Source of the DNA: Clostridiales bacterium
GTDB lineage: Bacteria > Bacillota > Clostridia > Lachnospirales > Lachnospiraceae
NCBI GenBank assembly: GCA_029010495.1
Contig: JAQXKO010000011.1
Span: 1 to 64,000 of the forward strand
Reading direction: 5' to 3'
DNA: 64,000 bases
Position numbers and translations under genes: made by a program
In this document: positions 26,914-36,618 of the stretch, piece by piece
How positions within the stretch are numbered: position 1 is the first letter of the stretch
Layout: every line of letters begins with the position of its first letter
Notes under the pieces: model-generated
The model's database searches: none
The model's input: only the letters and a program-made list of their open reading frames with translations
What the model was told of the DNA's origin: nothing

Positions 26914-27456
26914 TTACTGCGGAACAGTTGCCGTAAAACTTTTTCTTGTAAACTTGCCGTCCTTTTCAACAGCGAGCGTAAATGTTATCTTGCCATCCTG
27001 AAATTTGCCGTTAATATCAGCATTTTCAACACCAAATAATGTAATGTCGTCAAAAAGCTTTTCATTTGCTGTAGTCTTCTCTTTAGCCTCTTTTATTCTC
27101 TGTTCATCAGTAAGACCTGTTGACGAATAAACACCGTCAAGTACATATAAAATCTTTGTATCACTGTTGTATTGAAGCAGATAATATTTCTGTGAGCCGA
27201 TAAGGTACAAAATATTACGCTGCTGGCTTATAATATATTCAGCATCAAGATTTGCGGTGCCAACCATTCCTGAAATAGTATCCGCCACTTCTTTATGATA
27301 TACTTCACTTGGATTTAGTGTCTGTTCATCATCGGAATTAAGCTTTGAATTAATAACACTAATTATTATTATGTAAACCAAAGCTATTGCCGTAACTATT
27401 GCAAGAAGTATAATGGCATTTTTAGTTGTAAATATATTTTTAGTCTTTTCTTCCAT
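26914..27456 (-). CDS. Single-pass membrane protein of unknown function
   Basis: A 180-aa protein: short basic cytoplasmic start, one membrane helix (about 13-35, NAIILLAIVTAIALVYIIII), then an outside domain with alternating strands (QKYYLLQYNSDTKILYVLDG, DGKITFTLAVEKDGKF). No family recognised. It stands alone between two terminators, directly downstream of the pilus cluster and on its strand, so a link to pili is possible but unproven. GGAGG precedes the ATG. Confidence 0.75.
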   Translation of the reverse strand: MEEKTKNIFTTKNAIILLAIVTAIALVYIIIISVINSKLNSDDEQTLNPSEVYHKEVADTISGMVGTANLDAEYIISQQRNILYLIGSQKYYLLQYNSDTKILYVLDGVYSSTGLTDEQRIKEAKEKTTANEKLFDDITLFGVENADINGKFQDGKITFTLAVEKDGKFTRKSFTATVPQ

Positions 27457-27612
27457 AATGACCTCCGGTAATTAATGATAATAAAAATACAAAACCGACA
27501 AATTTGTATCAGCAATATTTTGTATTTATCACTACTAATAATAGTATTGTATTTTAAAAAATATGTCAAGCCAAATATAAAGCATTATTTTATATAAATA
27601 GGCTAATCCTGT

Positions 27613-27648
27613 TAAAAAAAGTACATCCGTTAAAGATGTACTTTTCAA
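27613..27648 (-). terminator. Terminator at the end of the pilus cluster
   Basis: AAAAGTACATC / GATGTACTTTT stem with a following T-run on the minus strand, 57 nt after the last pilin-like gene. Confidence 0.9.
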
Positions 27649-27704
27649 AAAATTACTTTAATATAATTCCCATCTGCCGATTTGCGGCGGGACTGTGCGT
27701 TTAA

Positions 27705-29153
27705 TTAATCTGCTGTTACATAATATGTACATACTATAGGTGCCTGACCGGAAGATGTATTCCAGCTGTAGTTTATTACATACTGGTCATATACATATAC
27801 ATTATCAACCTTTTCAGCCTTTTTAAGAGTCGGAATGTTAATCTTTAAATATTTGTATTTGCCGTTAATATCCGTAGAAGTTGTCTCATAAGTAAGTGCT
27901 GCCGTACCGGTAGTATTCGTCTTATCAAGCACTACGGCATTCGAAGCATCATACATCCTAAAGTATGCGTCATCATCTTCAAAATATACAACAACCTGAG
28001 CATTTGAGATATCCTCGGATAAAGAGGAATTTTTGATAATAAGCTTACCGCCTGCCTTGGCATGAGTAATTGTTACTGTCCTAGTAATTCCGATTGATGC
28101 ACATTGAGCATCAGTAGGAATGTCACTGTCCGAATTCTGGATTGCAGGTGTATAATACTGATGAGGACAACCGTTTGAGCCGCATGGAGGGAATGTAAAA
28201 TTATATTTACCATCCCATGAATTCTGTGTAATAGCGGGATTTAATATTTTTCCGCAGGAGCACTTATATACAGCCTCTCTGATCTCAACATTTCCTTCTG
28301 TTGAGTTTGCAACAGGAATAATAGTTGATTCATAATTTACATCAACTGTATTATGTGTCTGAATCTCGTTTTTATTAGGTGAAGACATACTTGAATTCTT
28401 TAATGCAAGTGAAGCCTCTGAACCCGGAAGAGGTGTAGGTGTCGGCGTAGGTGTGGCTGCAGCAGTAACTGAAGGAGTAACCTCGCCTGTTATTGTATCA
28501 GCCCACTGAACGGCTTTATTTGAGTTTCTCAAATATACGTTCTGAGTAATGGATGCTGTTCTTCCGCCATATTCGAGCTCAAGATTAACAATAACATAAC
28601 CGTCGTCCATGTGTGTTGTAACCACATCAAAGCTCTTGACATTATTGGCAAGAAGGTTTTCCGGCTTGTTAATGTCCGAGGCACTGTTTACATTACTGAT
28701 TTTATCTTCAAAATCGGTAGCATTGAAGTTATATGTATCTCCGACTGTTCTGTCATAAGTAGCCGTATAAAGATACAGCTTCTTCTTTGAAGCATCATAT
28801 GAAATTATATGTCCTGTTGCCTCTTTTGATGCAACCTTCTTTGCCTCTCCCAGACCGGCTGCCTGGTCAAAGCTCTCTGTAAGAATGTATACATTGTTGC
28901 CATTCTTATAAATTGCCTGATTATGCTCTGTTTCACTTACAGGAACAACCTGGGCTGATTTAACAATATCACTTACAATCGAATAAGTAAGCTGCATACT
29001 GTCCTGCAATGCAACCTCTCGCTGAGACTGGCCGAAGTTCTTTGACATTGCCGATAAGATAAATCCTATGCCGAGCATAATGATTGAGAGAATTGCCACT
29101 GCAACCATTAATTCAACCAGGGACATACCTTTATTGTCATTTTTCATTTTCAT
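27705..29153 (-). CDS. PilW-like minor pilin with Cys-rich insert
   Basis: A 482-aa type IV pilin-like protein. The prepilin leader is MKMKNDNKG/MSLVELMVAVAIL with Glu at +5. A pseudopilin-like domain follows (about 20-220), then a PTPTPTPLP linker (about 235-245), then a domain holding CSCGK...CGSNGCPH that looks like a four- to five-cysteine metal site. The remainder is beta-rich. It is the last gene of the cluster. In other systems such long minor pilins sit at the pilus tip and carry adhesion modules; this role is inferred. Confidence 0.8.
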   Translation of the reverse strand: MKMKNDNKGMSLVELMVAVAILSIIMLGIGFILSAMSKNFGQSQREVALQDSMQLTYSIVSDIVKSAQVVPVSETEHNQAIYKNGNNVYILTESFDQAAGLGEAKKVASKEATGHIISYDASKKKLYLYTATYDRTVGDTYNFNATDFEDKISNVNSASDINKPENLLANNVKSFDVVTTHMDDGYVIVNLELEYGGRTASITQNVYLRNSNKAVQWADTITGEVTPSVTAAATPTPTPTPLPGSEASLALKNSSMSSPNKNEIQTHNTVDVNYESTIIPVANSTEGNVEIREAVYKCSCGKILNPAITQNSWDGKYNFTFPPCGSNGCPHQYYTPAIQNSDSDIPTDAQCASIGITRTVTITHAKAGGKLIIKNSSLSEDISNAQVVVYFEDDDAYFRMYDASNAVVLDKTNTTGTAALTYETTSTDINGKYKYLKINIPTLKKAEKVDNVYVYDQYVINYSWNTSSGQAPIVCTYYVTAD

Positions 29154-29177
29154 AACTGTCCTCCAATTTCAACTGCG

Positions 29178-29750
29178 TTAACTGTTCTGTGATTCGAAAG
29201 TGATAACGCCTGTATGCTTTGCAAGTACAAGCTTTGTTGTCTTACTTCCGTTTGTAAAAACTATCTTTGAAGGATATTCTTTTACGTTCTTTGACGGATC
29301 TGACGGATCCGGATAACCGGGAACCTCCACAGGCTCAAATCCGCCTGTAGTACGGTTAAATAACAGGTATACCACCACTCCGTCTGAAATCGTTACCGAT
29401 TTTCCGTTCTCAAATTCAACAATAGTAGTAATCTTTTTATTAATATTTGAAGGTCCGTTACCAAGCTTCCACTTGCTTCTGTCGGTTACATCCTTGTCAT
29501 CATAAGTATAAATATATACGTTTGAATCACCTTCGGATGTTCCTTCAATGGCCACAAGACAGTTATCCTTACTTCTTGCATATGTCTGCGCAAGCTGAAT
29601 TAACTGCTTCATGGAGTTACCGGCATTTGCAACCTTCTGTCTTGATATAAGCGCAAGACTGACTGCAAAGCTTCCTGTGAGTACTGCCATAATGGCGATG
29701 ATTACAATTAATTCAATCAAGGTAAAACCACTGTTTTTCTTATTTTTCAT
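29178..29750 (-). CDS. FimT/GspH-like minor pilin
   Basis: A 190-aa prepilin with leader MKNKKNSG/FTLIELIVIIAIMA, Glu at +5, then a GspH/FimT-like region (QLIQLAQTYARSKDNCLVAIEG) and a beta-rich C-terminus. It probably primes pilus assembly together with the other minor pilins. GGAGGG precedes the ATG. 24 bp separate it from the next gene. Confidence 0.82.
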   Translation of the reverse strand: MKNKKNSGFTLIELIVIIAIMAVLTGSFAVSLALISRQKVANAGNSMKQLIQLAQTYARSKDNCLVAIEGTSEGDSNVYIYTYDDKDVTDRSKWKLGNGPSNINKKITTIVEFENGKSVTISDGVVVYLLFNRTTGGFEPVEVPGYPDPSDPSKNVKEYPSKIVFTNGSKTTKLVLAKHTGVITFESQNS

Positions 29751-29767
29751 GTTTCCCTCCGATATCC

Positions 29768-31900
29768 TTAATTCTGATTCCAGTTTTCAACCGTGATAAA
29801 GTCGTACATGTTTTTAGAATCCATTGAGACCTTGTCGCCGGCAGAACCGCCGCCGCCGCTTGTGAAGGACTTCATTCCTCCGGTAAACAGACTGTCAAGC
29901 ATGTAACATCCGTAATTCTGATATGTATTTATTGAGCCGGTACCGTGCTGAGTGGTATTATTGACATTTCTCATAAAGATACAATACTGAAGATTGTCAA
30001 TAAGGTTATCCATATCAGTCTTCTGTGTTTCTTCTGCAGTATCCTTTGCATTGAGAATGGAATAAGCTGTTGTAAGCTTATTGCCGCCGAGAATCTTATA
30101 TGTACACTTGTCAGCCGACATTATAATACCGATAATACTACCGCCGTTAAACTGAACCGTATAAGCATTCCATACATTTACAAATGCAACTGCCGCATCA
30201 TCATTTGATAAGTTCTCCGCGCAGTCCTGAACATTGCCCACACGGAATACAACCTTATTAAGTGTATTATTGCCAAGCCTGAATGTCTTGCCGAGAATTG
30301 AACTGATGCTGATACCGTCTGCGTTCTGAACATCAGAAGCATTCATCATGGAGCCTAAGAGGTCATTCGTGTTTGGCTTGCCGGTCACAATGGTAAGCTT
30401 ATCAAACGGTGAACCGCCCATAGAAACAGGATATGATGTACGTGAAATTGTGTTGGAAGCATCATGCGTTAATATTCTTGCATACTGCGCATGCATTGCA
30501 GTATTAGGGAAAATGTTTTTCTGAGCATAAAGCAGTGCCACATTTACAAAGGTTGACATTTCGGCATCAACGGTATGTGCTGAATTATCGTATGCCCAGA
30601 TAGTTGACTTTGCTTCAGTTATGCAGTTTGGATCCCTGTTAATAAGAGCTCCTGATGTGCCGCCATCTAAATAGCTGAAGCCTGTAGCAGTCTTCTTTGC
30701 AAAACTTGCATATGTTCCGTCGCTGATAAATACACATCCGCCTACATCATTGACGAAATCATCATACATGTTGCCGCCTTTGAGCTCTGTCTTACTTCCG
30801 TCCTTTTTAAGTGCTGAAATATTGGCACCCTTAAACGGATACATTGCATAATATGAATTAGTATCCTTTTTCTTAGCGTAACATTTCTTTGTCTGATCAA
30901 ATGCCGACCAGGAGCTTGAACCGCTCTTTATAATAATGTCCTTGCACATAAAGTCAAGGTCATTGCTGATTGTGAGTGTTGAAGTATCATCAATATAGAT
31001 TGTACCCTTTATGGTAACCTCGGTACGGGCACCGCTGTCATCTTTGCCGCCTGAAAGAATAAGGGAACCGTGGTTCTGGATATATATGTCACCGTTTACA
31101 ATTACCGCACCCGAGAAATTGACAATACAGCCTTCAATTTCCATAGCCTTTGGTGCTTCACTTGCCATGGTTCCGATATATGCATTTCCTTCCTGATAAT
31201 ACATACTGAACTGCTTATTGCCTGCCTGCTCATTACCGAAGAATTTTACACCGCCGCCGGTAAACATTGAATAGCTGCCCAGTGAATAATCAGAAGCCGC
31301 TTTTCTGACTGTCATATCATTAAGAACAAGGTCGGTGGAAATCTCCGATACGAAGCCCTTTTGATCCTTATACTTAAAAGAAACGGAAATAGCAAGAGCC
31401 TCCTTTGTGTCATCAGCCTGAGCCACACTCTGTGTGATAGCCTTAACAGTAAACATATCAGGGTCTCTTGTATAACCTATTACGTGACCATCAGCATCCT
31501 TTATGGCCTGACCGAGTGTTTTCTGGTTTCTGGTGTCAAGATTTTTAAAAATATAATCTGCAAGCTTGTCATAATCATCCTGTGTTTCGAACGCGGACAC
31601 GCCGCATTCCTGCATAAGAAGATTCTTTGCTACAGTAATAAATGTATCATTTGAAGCGCCGGCCTTCTTTTCAACTGCATAATATGCAATATTCTGAATT
31701 ACGGATTCCATATCATCAACTGTTGATTCAGCCGTGTATTTTGTATTGTTTGCTGCCTTATATACCTTTCTGGATAAAAGAGAGGTATATGTAATTTCAA
31801 GAACGACTGTTGCTATCAGTAAACATACTGTACAAATGATCATAACTGAAATCATAGCAATACCGCTATTATCTTTGCTAAATTTCCTGAATTTGTTCAT
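29768..31900 (-). CDS. Large PilX/GspK-like pilus protein, 710 aa
   Basis: Starts MNKFRKFSKDNSGIAMISVM followed by a hydrophobic helix (about 14-38). The SG/IAMIS site resembles PilX/GspK-type leaders, which lack the +5 Glu. Residues of about 245-330 form a run of short strands (VIVNGDIYIQNHGSLILSGG, VTIKGTIYIDDTSTLTISN) like a small beta-solenoid. It is far longer than usual PilX (about 200 aa). GspK-like proteins cap pseudopilus tips, so a tip or surface-exposed role is likely. The C-terminus contains a GGGGSAGDK stretch. Confidence 0.7.
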   Translation of the reverse strand: MNKFRKFSKDNSGIAMISVMIICTVCLLIATVVLEITYTSLLSRKVYKAANNTKYTAESTVDDMESVIQNIAYYAVEKKAGASNDTFITVAKNLLMQECGVSAFETQDDYDKLADYIFKNLDTRNQKTLGQAIKDADGHVIGYTRDPDMFTVKAITQSVAQADDTKEALAISVSFKYKDQKGFVSEISTDLVLNDMTVRKAASDYSLGSYSMFTGGGVKFFGNEQAGNKQFSMYYQEGNAYIGTMASEAPKAMEIEGCIVNFSGAVIVNGDIYIQNHGSLILSGGKDDSGARTEVTIKGTIYIDDTSTLTISNDLDFMCKDIIIKSGSSSWSAFDQTKKCYAKKKDTNSYYAMYPFKGANISALKKDGSKTELKGGNMYDDFVNDVGGCVFISDGTYASFAKKTATGFSYLDGGTSGALINRDPNCITEAKSTIWAYDNSAHTVDAEMSTFVNVALLYAQKNIFPNTAMHAQYARILTHDASNTISRTSYPVSMGGSPFDKLTIVTGKPNTNDLLGSMMNASDVQNADGISISSILGKTFRLGNNTLNKVVFRVGNVQDCAENLSNDDAAVAFVNVWNAYTVQFNGGSIIGIIMSADKCTYKILGGNKLTTAYSILNAKDTAEETQKTDMDNLIDNLQYCIFMRNVNNTTQHGTGSINTYQNYGCYMLDSLFTGGMKSFTSGGGGSAGDKVSMDSKNMYDFITVENWNQN

Positions 31901-31921
31901 TTCCTACCTCTTTCCCTGAAA

Positions 31922-32683
31922 TTAATTTGCAGGCTTAAGTGCCGAATCAAGCTTGCTGCCGTTGATTACTGCGATTGCCTGAGGATTATCATATATGTTC
32001 TTGCCGATATAAGCAGGTGTATCACTGTGCTTATAAACATATACGCTTATCTTAAACTCATAATTATATGTACCCTTGTTTTTATTTGCAATATTTGCAA
32101 TTTCACTTGCGGTTATGTCTGCGCCTTCAATATTGGTATCGTTTTTCAGTTCGTCTGTATTTTCGAAAACAATTACCGCGTCAAATCTCTGGCTGCTCTG
32201 TCTGATACCGTTAATACAATATGCATATCGGATTTTCTCGCCGGTCGTAAACTCGGATATTTCCTTAAAAGGACCTGATCCTTTACTGAATTTCTTAATT
32301 GTCTTCCCGTCAGGCTCAAATTCGATAACTCCTACGGTTCCGCCATACGCAGCGCTTGTAAGCTTCTGCTCTGTGCCGGAAACGACTCTTCCTGCCAAAA
32401 GCTTGAAATCATCACCTGTTGAATTATATGTCTTTTTGCACTGGTTATCATATGTATATAGTGAAAAAGCCTTGCCGCTTTCAAGAACCGAATCGGCTGT
32501 TATGGTTGCCTGAAGCTCTGTCCTTGCCCTGGAATTTGTCTTTGTTGCTGTGATGAATACCTCCATGGTTGGAAATACTACAATGCTCAGAACTGCTATT
32601 GCAACCAGAAGCTCAACAAGCGTAAAGCCCTTGTCACAATTGTTCTTCAAGCTTATGAAATACTCTTTAATACGTTTTCTCAC
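31922..32683 (-). CDS. PilV-like minor pilin
   Basis: A 253-aa prepilin when started at the GTG at 32683, which has AAAGG just upstream and AGGAGG slightly further. The track start (TTG at 32722) lacks a site and would give an over-long leader. The leader ends NNCDKG/FTLVELLVAIAVL with Glu at +5. The region after the helix (ATKTNSRARTELQATITADS) fits PilV/type II minor pilins. The C-terminal part is beta-rich and unrecognised. Confidence 0.82.
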   Translation of the reverse strand: MRKRIKEYFISLKNNCDKGFTLVELLVAIAVLSIVVFPTMEVFITATKTNSRARTELQATITADSVLESGKAFSLYTYDNQCKKTYNSTGDDFKLLAGRVVSGTEQKLTSAAYGGTVGVIEFEPDGKTIKKFSKGSGPFKEISEFTTGEKIRYAYCINGIRQSSQRFDAVIVFENTDELKNDTNIEGADITASEIANIANKNKGTYNYEFKISVYVYKHSDTPAYIGKNIYDNPQAIAVINGSKLDSALKPAN

Positions 32684-32740
32684 TTTTCCTTTCCGCCTCC
32701 TGTTTTTCGAATTAATTAACAAAAATTATGTTATTGGCAG

Positions 32741-32819
32741 GATGTTTAATCCTGATTAAGCACTCTGCTAAAAATATAATTATACATGGAGTTTCCCGCC
32801 CCGTTACGGGGTGGGAAAC
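32741..32819 (-). other. Intra-cluster hairpins without U-tract
   Basis: A strong stem GTTTCCCACCCC / GGGGCGGGAAAC (32791-32819) lies just after the pilO-like stop, and a smaller CAGGAT / ATCCTG hairpin is at 32741-32757. Neither has a T-run, so they may stabilise or process the mRNA, or partly stop polymerase, between core and minor-pilin genes. Confidence 0.6.
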
Positions 32820-32833
32820 CTCATGCTTATGAA

Positions 32834-33502
32834 TTATTTCTTCTCTACAGTTTCTTTTGTCTTGAAGATCATTGGAATCTTTCCGGTCTCAACACCGTCA
32901 ATCTTTGGTGCTTCGTAAGCTGTTGAACCATCGCTCATTACGAATACTGATAAGTTAACAGAACCGGATATAGACATATCATCATTTACCTGGAAGCTCA
33001 TGCTTTCAAGTGACTTTACGCCTTTGTTTCCCGATACAAGATAATTGATAAATTTCTTTAATGTATCATAGTCGGCAACAGTATATGCGAAGCTGTATGA
33101 TGTTGCGCCCTTAACAAAAGTCTTGCCCTGATATTTGCCTGCACCGGCAACAGTAGCAACCTTTGATGCTTCAGCTACGGAATATGATCTGATTGTTGCA
33201 TCGAGATCTGTTTCAAGTGCCTTTGCGTAGAGGATACCGTCCTCATACTTAGTATCAGCCTTATACTTTGCAAGCATGTCGTTGATTTCTTTTTCCCATG
33301 CCGACATGTCTGCCTTCATGTCATTTTCCTTAGATGCGGAAGCCTTAACTTCATCAAGCTTAGCCTGTACCTCACTCTGCTTTGTCTTCTCGGCATCTAC
33401 TTCGTCCATCTTTCCGGAAAAAACAAACTTGTAAGAACAGAAAGCTGCAAGAATACCAACAATAACTAAGATTAATGCTATATCTTTTTTTGCTAATTTC
33501 AT
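32834..33502 (-). CDS. pilO: PilO-like pilus assembly protein
   Basis: A 222-aa bitopic protein: one membrane helix (about 8-28), a coiled-coil segment (about 34-80, EVDAEKTKQSEVQAKLDEV), then a ferredoxin-like domain. Position after the PilM-PilN fusion and the architecture match PilO, which forms the inner-membrane alignment complex. Sequence similarity is low, as is usual for PilO, so the call rests mainly on layout and context. Confidence 0.78.
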   Translation of the reverse strand: MKLAKKDIALILVIVGILAAFCSYKFVFSGKMDEVDAEKTKQSEVQAKLDEVKASASKENDMKADMSAWEKEINDMLAKYKADTKYEDGILYAKALETDLDATIRSYSVAEASKVATVAGAGKYQGKTFVKGATSYSFAYTVADYDTLKKFINYLVSGNKGVKSLESMSFQVNDDMSISGSVNLSVFVMSDGSTAYEAPKIDGVETGKIPMIFKTKETVEKK

Positions 33503-33528
33503 AATTATTTACCTCTTTCCTTCCTAAA

Positions 33529-35172
33529 TTACTTTGTTTCTTCCGAAGCCTTAGGATTATATGTCTTGTAGGCTATGCTTACAGAGAAGGTTACAATCTT
33601 CTTTTCAGGATCTTTCTCATCAACCGTTTCAGTGAAGCTTCCCGTAGAAATACTTGCAATACTCTTAAATGTACGAAGCTGCTCGATAACCTTTGCTGCC
33701 TCATCCTTGGAGGATACTTCAACTCCGATTACAACACCGTTTGCGGAAACGCTGAAGGTTGATGCCTTAAAATCTGTAGGCATTTTGCTTTCAAGCTCGC
33801 TGATAAATGATGTCAGCTCATTGTTGTAATTTGATGTTCCGTTATCAAGAGCAATGGTCTTTGTGTAAGTGTCCTTTGTCTTGTTATATTCATCAATAAA
33901 GCTTGCAAGATAATCATAGCTCTGCAGCTCCTTCTCAAGCTTTTCAGTCTTGCTCTGCTCAGCTTTAAGCATGATGCCTCCGATAAGAACAAGTGCAATC
34001 GCAAGACCGATACCGCCTGCAAATACGATAAACGGAGCAAGAAGATTGATTTCCTTTTCGCCCTTTAAAAGGTCGTCGGAAAGAAGCTGGAGAGGATGCT
34101 CTGCAGCACCGATACATGCAGCCATCTGTCTCATGCTTGCTGTTTTGGCATTCGGATCGACATTCTGTACAGTGATATTGTCAAGCCCGTGGTATGGCTG
34201 AACATTATATCCCAGCTCGTTAGTAAGAAGCTCAGGCAGGCCTTCAAAGTCCGCACCGAGACCTATAAGGTATACATCGGTAAGCTCCATACCCTCATTT
34301 CTTGATGTGAAATATTCTAAGATACGGCTGATGTTACCAACCATATAACGGAGATTTTCCGTAATCATAACCTTAACCATAAGGTTTTCTTCATCGGCGT
34401 CATCACTTGAAACGCCGGCATCAAGATTAAGATGTGGTCTGATAATCTTGTTTTCAAGGAACTTTCTTGAAGCTCCTGCATATGTAAGCTCTTCACCCTC
34501 AAAAATATCGGTTTCCATAAGGTTTTCAACAGCCTGGTTAAGACCGTGTGCAACCTGACGCTGGAGAACGATTTCACCATTGTTAACAACAGTAACAAGT
34601 GAAGCATGCTCTTCAATCTTAAGAACTGCCTTAGTACCTGTTCCGAACTCTTCCTTAACAGCCTGGTATACGGAGTTACCTACGAAATCGATAGCCTTAA
34701 GCTCAAATTCAAGTGTTCTTGCCAAATCGATATATGATGTAGTAACATCATTTGGTACGGCAAGAAGTGAAAGACGATACTGCTTACCTTCCTCATTCTC
34801 AATAGTACCGAGAATATTGTAAACAAGGTGATACTGGTTCATATCTACAGGGAAGTAGTCAGAAGCATTAGCCATAATAATAGGCAGGATGTTCTTCTGC
34901 TTACAAAGCGGGATACGAGCCTCACGGTTAGCGATACGGCTGGATGCAACAGTAAATACTACATTTTTTGTCTTAATCATCCTTCTTCGCAATTCACTCT
35001 TAATAGCTACGATAAACTCCTCGTTTCTGTTGATAACACCATCCTGTACCACATCAGCAGGTGTCTCAATTGTAAACGCATTATAGATTTTAGGGTTTTT
35101 TGTTTTGTAATCCATCTCAACAACCTTTGTTGTTGCCTGACCGATTTCAAAAGACAGCACTTTTAATGCCAT
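33529..35172 (-). CDS. PilM-PilN fusion protein
   Basis: A 547-aa protein. Residues 1 to about 360 are PilM, an actin-like ATPase: FEIGQATTKVVEMDY, the central NSVYQAVKEEFG region and LIGLGADFEGLPELL. Residues from about 375 are PilN: one membrane helix (IVFAGGIGLAIALVLIGGIML), a coiled coil and a C-terminal ferredoxin-like domain. In most species these are two genes whose products bind through the PilN N-terminus; here they are covalently joined in one frame. GGGAGG precedes the ATG. Confidence 0.88.
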   Translation of the reverse strand: MALKVLSFEIGQATTKVVEMDYKTKNPKIYNAFTIETPADVVQDGVINRNEEFIVAIKSELRRRMIKTKNVVFTVASSRIANREARIPLCKQKNILPIIMANASDYFPVDMNQYHLVYNILGTIENEEGKQYRLSLLAVPNDVTTSYIDLARTLEFELKAIDFVGNSVYQAVKEEFGTGTKAVLKIEEHASLVTVVNNGEIVLQRQVAHGLNQAVENLMETDIFEGEELTYAGASRKFLENKIIRPHLNLDAGVSSDDADEENLMVKVMITENLRYMVGNISRILEYFTSRNEGMELTDVYLIGLGADFEGLPELLTNELGYNVQPYHGLDNITVQNVDPNAKTASMRQMAACIGAAEHPLQLLSDDLLKGEKEINLLAPFIVFAGGIGLAIALVLIGGIMLKAEQSKTEKLEKELQSYDYLASFIDEYNKTKDTYTKTIALDNGTSNYNNELTSFISELESKMPTDFKASTFSVSANGVVIGVEVSSKDEAAKVIEQLRTFKSIASISTGSFTETVDEKDPEKKIVTFSVSIAYKTYNPKASEETK

Positions 35173-35243
35173 ATAATCCTCCCGTCCGGAACTTTGTCCT
35201 TCAACATTTTATATCTCCAACAGCTGACGCTGACGAATTCAAA

Positions 35244-36059
35244 TTATTTTTTAAAAAATCCAAGATACCAGTCAATCATCCGATTGCCCCATAAAACCGC
35301 CGTCATTATGCCTGCCGACAGATACGGTCCCATGGCAAGCACCCTGTCTGCACCCGACGCCTTCATCCTAATGGTGTGAATTACTGCGCCGTACACACAG
35401 CCGAGCACAAAGGATAATACGGTAAGCTTCCAGCCAAGCAGAAGCCCTGCCGCCGCCATAAGCTTCACATCGCCTCCGCCGATTGCCCTGCCGCCGCTTA
35501 ACACAAAAAGGAGAAACGTAAACAGGCTCACACAGAAAAATCCGATTATGTAATTTAACCAGTCGGAACCTTCCGCGCCGAACGCAATAAATCTGTATGC
35601 AAGATTAATCACGCCGAGAGCTCCGATGAATATGTTAAAGCCTACAGGTATTTCATATGTTCTGAAATCTATGACCGATAGGGCTAACAGCGCTGATGCC
35701 ATCAGACAATACATAAGTGTTTCAAAATGAAAGTATTCAAACATTTCATAGGAATTAACACCGTATTGTACAAAGAAAATAAGTACATATAATATTGCGT
35801 TTGAAGCCTCTATCACAGGATACTGTGCCGATATCTTCTCACCGCATTTTCTGCATCTGCCGCGCAGAAACAGCCAACTGAAAAGAGGGAATAAATCATA
35901 CCATTTAAGCTGATATCCGCAGCTCATACAATGCGAACGTACCTTTGTAAGGCTTTCCTTTTTAGGCACCCTGAAAATCACCACATTTAAAAAGCTGCCA
36001 ATAAAAAGACCGTACAGAAAAATAATAATATATGTTACTACTGACCAAACTGCTTCCAT
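35244..36059 (-). CDS. pilD: Prepilin peptidase PilD
   Basis: A 271-aa multi-pass aspartic protease that cleaves prepilin leaders and usually methylates the new N-terminus. The N-terminal methylase-like part has the zinc motif CMSCGYQLKWYD...CRKCG (about 43-77). Catalytic aspartates are in the SVIDFRTYEIP segment and in IGGGDVKLMAAAGLLLG. Next to its pilin substrates. Confidence 0.93.
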   Translation of the reverse strand: MEAVWSVVTYIIIFLYGLFIGSFLNVVIFRVPKKESLTKVRSHCMSCGYQLKWYDLFPLFSWLFLRGRCRKCGEKISAQYPVIEASNAILYVLIFFVQYGVNSYEMFEYFHFETLMYCLMASALLALSVIDFRTYEIPVGFNIFIGALGVINLAYRFIAFGAEGSDWLNYIIGFFCVSLFTFLLFVLSGGRAIGGGDVKLMAAAGLLLGWKLTVLSFVLGCVYGAVIHTIRMKASGADRVLAMGPYLSAGIMTAVLWGNRMIDWYLGFFKK

Positions 36060-36108
36060 TTTATCCTGCTCAAAAAATTATTGCCGTAATAAGCTGATTT
36101 ATAAATGA

Positions 36109-36618
36109 TTATTCAAATATGGCCTCAAAGTCCTTTGAGTAATCACACATACGGTTAAAAACTCCGCTCGTGCCGGAAATTGTCCAGGCTACCGTTCCGT
36201 CAAGCTGGACCCTGCCCTTTACAACACCTGTTCCGACACTCCAGTCCTTTGACTTTAGTATAATCGGCTCTCCCTTATTGGCTGTTGCTACCCATTCTTT
36301 TTCAGCCTCATCTCTGTAATCCGCCTCTTCGGAGCCGGCCACCTGTGCACCATCCCATTTGTCGGCAGGAATCGTAAGCTCAATCGAGCCGTTTGTCGCT
36401 GTTAATACAAACTCCGTTCCCGCAGGCACATGATACTCCATATCGGTTGCCACGGCTTCCGCCGCATCAAAGACCTGGTCAAGACCCGAAATATCGGTAG
36501 ATTTCCTTGATTTTTCAACATACTTAAGGTATGCCGGCGCAAGAACGCCCACAAGAACAGCCATAATGGCTATTACAACGATTAGCTCTACAAGTGAAAA
36601 ACCTTCATTTCTTTTCAT
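36109..36618 (-). CDS. Type IV pilin (second, minor paralogue)
   Basis: A 169-aa prepilin with leader MKRNEG/FSLVELIVVIAIMA and +5 Glu. The helix continues as VLAPAYLKYVEKSRKSTD, almost identical to the downstream-numbered paralogue 36877-37368, but the C-terminal domain differs. It lies after a hairpin that follows the main pilin, so it is probably made at lower level. AAGGGAGA precedes the ATG. Confidence 0.88.
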   Translation of the reverse strand: MKRNEGFSLVELIVVIAIMAVLVGVLAPAYLKYVEKSRKSTDISGLDQVFDAAEAVATDMEYHVPAGTEFVLTATNGSIELTIPADKWDGAQVAGSEEADYRDEAEKEWVATANKGEPIILKSKDWSVGTGVVKGRVQLDGTVAWTISGTSGVFNRMCDYSKDFEAIFE

